The translations under genes and the position numbers were made by a program. Of a DNA stretch of 64,000 bases, positions 57,608 through 64,000 are shown piece after piece (positions within the stretch are counted from its first letter, which is position 1; every line of letters starts with the position of its first letter). Origin of the DNA: Marchantia polymorpha subsp. ruderalis (lineage: Eukaryota; Streptophyta; Marchantiopsida; Marchantiales; Marchantiaceae); contig AP031352.1 of the NCBI GenBank assembly GCA_037833965.1, positions 23,664,501-23,728,500 on the forward strand, read 5' to 3'. Under the pieces are notes generated by a model. The model did no database searches. It was not told the DNA's origin and was given only the letters and a program-made list of their open reading frames with translations.

Positions 57608-59300
57608 ATGATGAGGCAATATCTTCTCATAGATTAGCAATCTTTGTCGAACCAATACATGGTCTTTCGTTGATTCTTATCTTGTAGATAATCATGATAA
57701 TCTGGACAGTATGTTTGAAAATGTTATGCATCATACGTCTACTCCATTCACTTTCTTCAAACATGCATTACGGTAGAAATTTTTTTATGTGCTTTGACTT
57801 GTTTGTACTCCTTCTACATCTCAAACTATGAGCACCACTCTTTTGATGTCTTCGTACGCAGATGTCATGAACAAGATATTTCGTAGTCTGCAGTAATATT
57901 CTTCTTTTGATTCTCTCTAGATGATGCCACAAACGTGCAAATCAAACAGCTATTGAATCTAATGACATGTATTTCACAAGCTTTCTTTTTCCAGCATTTT
58001 GCAATAGAATTGCAAGAGAATGCTCGCAATCTTCAAGCCAAGTTAGTGGAGACGAAGATATCGGAACACTGAAATGTGTTTATTTTCCGATTGAAAAGAA
58101 AACAAGCTTATATTTCTGCTATATGTGTGATTCCGAGTTCGTTCCGAGGATTTGTTAATGTAATGTCAGAAACCGCTCATAATTCTCGTCTAATCATAGT
58201 CCAAATTTGGAGATTGATTATAGGCGTATGATTCTAATCTATTTTCCTCTCATTCTCTCTCGCTTCAAAAAGAAAAACCCCAACGTAATCTGGTAGAGTT
58301 CACTTCACAACTAATCTAAAACATTCTAGCTAGCAGGTCACACAAGTGAACACTTTCCAATCCGTGAGATTACAACGACAAACCGATCTGCATTTGTGAG
58401 AGCTATGTTCCGACGATCTCTAGACGACTCGTTCCACCTTTGAATCTACTCTTCTCATTGTAGACGAAAACTTTCGAGAAGTTTAGGTGAGTCAAACCAA
58501 GTATACCTCAGCGTGCTCTAACCCTAGCAACGATGTTTCCATGTGAGATTATTAGAGATCCAAAGAACGACGCTTCAACTTCCACGACATATCAATAAAC
58601 CCACTGCTCAATCTCGGAGTCTAGAACGACCTGGGTCCTGCCTTACAACTTCACTCACCTTCACATTTGGTCTGCAATGGAGTCTTGCTTCTCTCATATC
58701 GACAACACTCAAACAAGAAGCCAGAAAAACAGTAACATAGTAAAACACGATACTTTCTACTGATAGGGCATTTGAAAAGGAAATATGCAAGAACAAAGAT
58801 CCGGTCAACCCCGCAAGCTCCACTTAAATAAGCAGAGGCCACACAAAAGCGGCGCTGTCGAAAACCCACTCAAAAGCCCTAACTCCTAAAATTTCTCCAA
58901 TCCTATTCCTGCGAATAGTCTGGATTTCAAATCCTACTTCTATCCAAAAATCACTGCTACCCTACCTACTTGATCTTTGGCTTTTTCACCTTGTCCCCGC
59001 CTTCGTTCTTGACTTCGTGGTTGACTTTTCTCTACTAGCCTTTCGGAACCGAAGGGGTGATTCACTTCTTTCTGCTCTCCTTTCACAACAAAAGGAGTGA
59101 CTGAATTCTTTCTGCTCAACTCTCAAAATTGAAGTAGTAACTAATTTTAACTCACTTTACTTTATTTGTTCATCTGGTTTTGCTTAACTACTAAATGAAT
59201 CATTTCTAACCCTTATTCTATCTTCTTAAGAAAAAAATGAAAAGTAATACAAGTTCTAATTTCGGGTCTAGGCTAATCCTAAGATTTTTATCTTTGGAGG
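57608..59300. other. Intergenic, no gene seen
   Basis: Only short unrecognised frames (for example 57967-58158 plus). It may be the decayed 5' part of the hAT element whose transposase relic begins near 59.3 kb, but no conserved sequence supports that. Confidence 0.35.
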
Positions 59301-59304
59301 TTCT

Positions 59305-60350
59305 CACAGAATGAGCAATTGATGGTGACTTTAGCTGCTCTAGTTGCAGATGTGGAGCAAATCCAAGATGTCTATTGGCTTTTTCCTAATCTATTGCTGT
59401 TTTCATTTACTTCGGATAGTCCAAGTGTAATGGCTTTGCTTCGCATGAAGGTGTTGGAGTTGCCAAATTTCAATGTTGCATTTGGCTGTACTCCACATAA
59501 TTTGAATAATTTCACATTGGATATTTTTAAGAAGTGCGATATTCTGAAAACAAGTATTCATGAGACTATATACCTAGTGAAAACCATTTACAATACTCAT
59601 CTACTCTTCTCTCTCTATGACATATTGTATAAAAAGAAACTTGGAATTGCTTATGTGCTCATTATATTCATCAAATCTCGTTGGACCACAAGCCTGTATA
59701 TATACGCTTGGTTGAACTAGTTCAAGATGATTCTTTCTCTTCTTCCTTCCGCCATATATGTTGGTGAATTGAATTTTGATATTCATGAAATTGTGAAGCA
59801 ACGGGTTCTGGATATCGCCTTCTGGAAGCGATAAATAGTCATGAAAGTTTTTCTACGGCCCATTTGTGCAGCCTCTAGACATTTGGAGTACGATGCTTCT
59901 ACATTTTCCTCCATTTCAACGTGTTTTTTATTGATCAAGATCCACATTGTATCACTTTCAAAGGAGACTATTATAATTTTTTTATTTATTGGAGTACTAT
60001 CATATTGAGGAGCTTGTCAAGTTGCTTCATGAACTATTAGCCTTGATCTATTTTGCATTCATGGCATTGACCTACTTTACATATTCATATTACCATTAAT
60101 TTTGCATGAATGTTGAGACCAAATTATGTTTGGAGTTTGTGGAGTTGGTCAAGGATTACATAAATGGGCAATGCCTATCAACTCTTTAGTAGTTTGCGAA
60201 GAATTCACCCAACCTAGTTGGAAAGCTGATTACTGACTCTGTCCATTTCTAGCACGCCGCATTAATCCATCTGATCTATAATTCCAACTGAAAATTATGC
60301 ATCCACAATTGGTTTGGGTGCAGATGAACGATTAATTTAAATGTCTATCT
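59305..60350 (+). pseudogene. hAT-family transposase relic (DUF659-type core)
   Basis: One plus frame reads FTSDSPSVMALLRMKVLELP, FGCTPHNLNNFTLDIFKK, SRWTTSLY and, after stops, FLRPICAASRHLEYDASTFS. This is the order of hAT transposases that carry a DUF659 domain: the TDxxxxM region, the GCxxHxLNL block, a (T)RW motif and the LLKPI-x-ALR-x-E/D block. Stops at about 59718 and 59833, and more further on, show it is dead. No terminal repeats could be assigned. The solo LTR at 60528 lies just downstream. Confidence 0.65.
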
Positions 60351-60527
60351 CCTACCCTGATCCGAATTCATAAACTTTCTTCAGAGTCTTTCGGTGACAA
60401 GTGTAATCACAAGACGCGCAAGCGGATGCACAACAAAACTCGAGTCAAGTTGTACAGCTTCAAAGTTGAACCTCAGACTGCAATATGCTACAAGGTTGCA
60501 ATTCTTTATCGACAAAAGATATCTCAT

Positions 60528-61058
60528 TGTAACACTAGGGTTTAGAGAAAAGTTCACTCGAAGATGAAACATAAATTCTGAAGATGAGAGATACCAACAA
60601 TGGTTTTCCTCTCCCTTATATAGCTCTTACCAACGAGTACAAAGAGATAAGGTTTCATACTCATCATCCAATCCACTCCTAGTGGATTGGTGACATGGCG
60701 GATATACTTAATAAGCACACAAATTAGTGATGTGTCACTCGCAACTAACATATCAACTAGCATATTCAACCCTAACCTAACAAGCACACGGATTGGTGTG
60801 ACTTCAACTAACATACCAACTAGCATACTCAACCCTAACCTGACAAGTACACGGATTGGTGTGACTTCAACTAACACACCAACTAGCATACTCAACCCTA
60901 ACCTGACAAGTACACGGATTGATGATGTGTCGTTATCAAGTAAGACACTAACTAGCACATGTATTGTTGACGTGGCATTGTAGATATTCTAGTATTATCT
61001 ACTATACTCAATGTTCAATAACCTCTACTTTAGTTCTAACTAACTAAAGATGATTATA
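60528..61058 (-). mobile_element. Solo LTR of the same chromovirus family, reversed
   Basis: It reads on minus from the complement of AAAGATGATTATA (61046-61058) to TGTAACACTAGGG (60528-60540), matching both ends of the 51.6-57.6 kb LTRs. No internal retrotransposon sequence flanks it. Flanking pentamers CTCAT (60523-60527) and TTCAT (61059-61063) differ by one base, consistent with an aged 5-bp target duplication and LTR-LTR recombination. Its 531 bp exceed the 408 and 382 bp of the other two because an internal repeat is expanded. Confidence 0.85.
60700..60955. repeat. 63-bp tandem repeat inside the solo LTR
   Basis: Units start at AACCCTAACC in 60768, 60831 and 60894. The first two are 63 bp and nearly identical, the third is partial, and a degenerate copy precedes them. 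The period is close to the repeat of about 57 bp in the upstream part of the other LTRs, so the same module has been amplified. Here the CACGTCA site has decayed to forms such as GTGACTTC. Confidence 0.8.
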
Positions 61059-63057
61059 TTCATAGAGACGAGTTGAAGTAAGCTTTTTTGGAAGAGATTT
61101 TCATCTCTCATGATTGCAGTTGATGAGGCACAAGAGACAAAGATAAAATCATCCAAACATGTCATGGAACACAAGGCTTGATTGGGGAGGATTGCTAGAG
61201 TTGAGTATAGAGAATTTGCAATTCTAGACTTAGAAATAAATTTTGAAAATTTTGATTGGGTGAAAATTATGATGCAAACGATGTCAAGTGCTTAACAATG
61301 AGGTTGGTGGATATGTGAAATTTGACATAGTACTATTGTAAAATTTGAAATCGGTGAGAATCATTATCACTCCTTGAGATGTCGAGCTAGAAGCACAATC
61401 ATACATGAATTGAATTTGAATCCACTCTGATGAAAAACATGTTGTATGATTTGAATCCACTCTGATTTTCACTTAATATCATTGCTTGCTTTGTTAAAGA
61501 TTTTTGTTTAGCAAGATTTATGTTCAAATTCTTGGATGAGTTTGCAGTGAATTTGCTTGAACATTCTAACATAGTTTCTACTCCCGAGTTTTGATCATAG
61601 GAAGCTAGTTAAACTTGCTCTTCTTTGTGATCCTAACTCTCATCCAGTATTTTTCACGCCATAGGATACCGGTTTGATGATCTTTGATCTATATGTGTTT
61701 AGATGGAATCTACAAACATGTATTGGAAAGTTTTCTGCACGCATAAGTTCATAATCTCGCTTATTTGTACAAGTTGTCATTTGCTAGTCTCATTCGAACG
61801 CAGCTACTCTTCTCAAAGCCGGAGCTCTCTTATCGGATTTTTCGATCTACAATTCGTCACAGGGGTTCTTCGTCTATTAGAATAGACGGACGTCACATGC
61901 AGATGGTGGAAGTCGAGCCTTGCGTGTCGCTCTGCTGGATTCTTTGAGATCCAGAGAGACAAGTGTTCGTGTGAGCCTTCCTTGCAGCGCTCTCGATTCC
62001 ACACTGATTCCTTCTTCTTTGCTGGTGTCGAAGGAAGCTCTGTCTCAAGTCGAGGCAACGCGCTCAAGTCAGCGCAGTGGAGGCCAGTGGCCGATGGCCA
62101 AGTGCATTGAAGCTCGGCTCTGGTCCAGACAGCTGGCGCCCGGATCCACTTCGACTCAATTGCCAAAAGGAGCTCCGAGAGCTCAGCCGAGGACTTGGAA
62201 CGATGGAAGGAAGAATGGATGGATGCAGGCCTCACATTTGGAGCATCCATGGGAGAGCTGACGAGGTCCACGCATCTTCCCCTTCTTCAGCTGCTGCTGC
62301 TGCTCAGCTCTAACTTCTGAGATTCGTCCTCCACCTCCAAGTACGAGGGCACCTGTCCTCCCAGCTCAAGTTCGTCATCTTCGGGGCCTCGGCTTAGATT
62401 TGACCTGGGAGACCGACGGACTGATTGACTGAGCATCTCGAGTACAATTGGAATCGAGGATTTCCACCGAATCACGGAAGTTCTCGTCCTGGGCCACGGC
62501 CGATGGAGGAAGCGGTGTGGCTGCATCCGGGGCGTTACAAGGCGTCTCGAAAGCCACCTACCCCTTGTGCAAACATGGCCCCCGACTTTAAGACAGCTCG
62601 CGATTCTACCATTCTCCGGGTGCGCACTCGCGGGATCGGTCTCGTTTCGTCACTTTCCTGCGGCGCTGGGACCGAGTACGTCCCCGAGGACATGGATGGC
62701 CTCACGCATGGACAATTTCGGCCCAGAGCGAGAGCTGCAGCGGGCTCAGGAGGTGGTCGAGGACTGCAGGCTTTATCGGTAATAGGACCGACCAAGATTC
62801 AAGTACCGAGTACGGGAAGTATGAGCTCTGGGCTGGACTTGCCTTGCCTTGCCTTGCCCATGATTGCTCGCTGTACTGGGTGAGGATTGAGGATTGAGGA
62901 TCGAGGAGAGGGCTCGAATGAGCTCGATGAGAGGTTTTGGAGGTTCTACCCTTCTGTCGTGGGCGACAAGTAGCTTTGCTAAGCATGACTTCGCTCGGGC
63001 CTACCATCTCCATGGATCTCTGGGTGCATCCTCCATCGCTGAAGTAGAAAGCTCTTC
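61059..63057. other. Intergenic, composition shift, no named gene
   Basis: 61.06-61.8 kb is AT-rich and empty. From about 61.9 kb GC rises and several overlapping frames are open on both strands (for example 62077-62313 plus with CQKELRELSRGLGTMEGRMD, and 62425-62883 plus). None has a recognisable domain. This may be the promoter/leader of a gene lying beyond the window. Confidence 0.35.
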
Positions 63058-63354
63058 TCACTGCTCTTCATCGATCGGGTCAATAGATGACCAGAACTCT
63101 CCAGCACACGGAACCATCCACCCGCCAGAGAATCGAGTAATCTGTCCAGCATCCATGCGAGGTCGGGCAGCGTTTGAAAGCTCCCGCAAATCTTTCACTT
63201 CAGTCTCTGCAAGTTGAATCAATTCCTGGGTGGTTTTCGGACCTGCACTTCGTGCCATGTACCTATACTCAAGGGCGGGCAGATTCACGGTGCTCTTCTC
63301 TTCTTCCTCGAGCTCCTTTATGTGAATACTGGGGCCAAGTAGGTCCACCATCAT
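63058..63354 (-). CDS. Hypothetical ORF, 98 aa
   Basis: ATG-led open frame on minus with a balanced, coding-like composition: IHIKELEEEEKSTV, then TTQELIQLAETEVKDLRELS, and an aromatic C-terminal part (FSGGWMVPCAGEFWSS). No known family is recognised with confidence. It may be one exon of a larger gene; neither clear splice sites nor a promoter was identified. It has no signal peptide or membrane segment. Confidence 0.35.
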   Translation of the reverse strand: MMVDLLGPSIHIKELEEEEKSTVNLPALEYRYMARSAGPKTTQELIQLAETEVKDLRELSNAARPRMDAGQITRFSGGWMVPCAGEFWSSIDPIDEEQ

Positions 63355-63494
63355 TCAACTCGCTATCTCTTCCATAGACTCATGGACTAGTTTCGCTCGT
63401 TTCGGTAGCAAACGAGAGAAACGTGGTTTCAGGGATGTATCCGATTTTCGATTTTGAGGTCGGATCTTTGACAAGTCGTCCGTCAAAGCCAGGC

Positions 63495-63950
63495 TCACAT
63501 GAATGTCCGAAGCAACCGTTTCGTCTTCAACTGTTCCGAACCAAATCCAACCAGCCGAGCATTTGATGACTTTATGTGCAATTCACAAGTTGTGATCTGC
63601 CGGTCAACTTGCCCGATGCAAGCCATGGCCCCCGACAATGCTCGTTCCCGAATATGTCGAAAATCACATGGCTTCCATGAAGGACGAAATTCTGTCCTTC
63701 CGGGCCTGACACGAGGAAACGGGTTGGAAATGATTCCGCTGACATCAGTCGTGTCCCTTCGAGTTCTGACCCCGCCGTGATGCTCGTTTCTTCGCTGGCA
63801 GCAGAGAGTTGGACAATTTAGCTCATCCATTGTGGGGCATGATGCGGGGTGCTGAAGAATTCCGTTCAGTGTCGAAGTCATGAGCCATGATCGTCGGTAA
63901 AGCTCTAGCGATACGACACGAGACGAGCTTATCGACTCACGAACAAACAT
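63495..63950 (-). CDS. Hypothetical ORF, 151 aa, possibly spurious
   Basis: ATG-led frame on minus, from MFVRESISSSRVVSLELYRR to a stop at 63495. It is rich in Arg, Ser and Cys with no recognisable domain. A competing open frame on plus (63499-63780) covers the same stretch, so real coding on either strand is uncertain. Confidence 0.2.
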   Translation of the reverse strand: MFVRESISSSRVVSLELYRRSWLMTSTLNGILQHPASCPTMDELNCPTLCCQRRNEHHGGVRTRRDTTDVSGIISNPFPRVRPGRTEFRPSWKPCDFRHIRERALSGAMACIGQVDRQITTCELHIKSSNARLVGFGSEQLKTKRLLRTFM

Positions 63951-64000
63951 CGTTCAAGACTTGTCAACCTCTCGATATTCACATCATCATCCTAAGTCTA

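Noticed and set aside
51578..57612. 5-bp target duplication of the chromovirus
   Set aside because: The flanking pentamers ATTGT and ATGAT do not agree, so it is not claimed.

Overview
This is nuclear DNA from a land plant. The genes have spliced exons with GT-AG introns, and there are no operons. Families present are plant class II O-methyltransferase, A-type cytochrome P450, F-box, TLC-domain and cytosolic ribosomal protein S20, plus Ty3/gypsy, copia and hAT elements. Long AT-rich intergenic tracts alternate with GC-rich 5' regions. The decayed coiled-coil ORF at the left edge resembles a repeated protein type I remember from liverwort (Marchantia) annotation. A bryophyte, probably Marchantia-like, is therefore my best guess, but it rests on memory, not on a search.

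Layout. 0-0.85 kb: decayed coiled-coil ORF. 1.6-7.8 kb: divergent pair of O-methyltransferase copies, an intact three-exon gene on minus (1699-3170) and a frameshifted copy on plus (6232-7701). 9-11 kb: frameshifted extensin-like Pro-rich remnant, then a dense series of perfect hairpins (9719-10316), a 52-bp tandem repeat, a 27-codon syntaxin fragment and an inverted repeat. 11.6-12.0 kb: intronless, diverged 40S ribosomal protein S20 ORF. 16.3-20.9 kb: repeat graveyard on minus (P450 fragment, Ty3 gag relic with a probable LTR and primer site, copia integrase relic).

21.4-29.6 kb: two tandem three-exon P450 genes (513 and about 516 aa) with identical exon structure. Between them lie a 163-bp tandem duplication and a 210-bp hAT-type MITE with a perfect 8-bp target duplication. 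29.6-34.4 kb: AT-rich, empty. 35.5-37.8 kb: three-exon TLC-domain membrane protein. 38.2-38.9 kb: palindrome and in-frame tandem repeats. 40.4-42.4 kb: GC-rich leader/promoter zone. 42.5-45.5 kb: seven-exon methyltransferase-like gene with a GC-AG intron. 46.5-48.05 kb: single-exon F-box/kelch-type gene on minus. 51.6-57.6 kb: full-length but inactivated Ty3/gypsy chromovirus. 59.3-60.35 kb: hAT transposase relic. 60.5-61.06 kb: solo LTR of the same family, reversed, with an expanded internal repeat. 61-64 kb: no gene I can name.

Functionally, the O-methyltransferase and the two P450s are typical decorating enzymes of phenolic or other specialised metabolism. Their proximity could be a small cluster or coincidence of local duplication. 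The TLC, methyltransferase-like and F-box genes look like ordinary single-copy genes. The most unexplained stretch is 9.7-11.0 kb.
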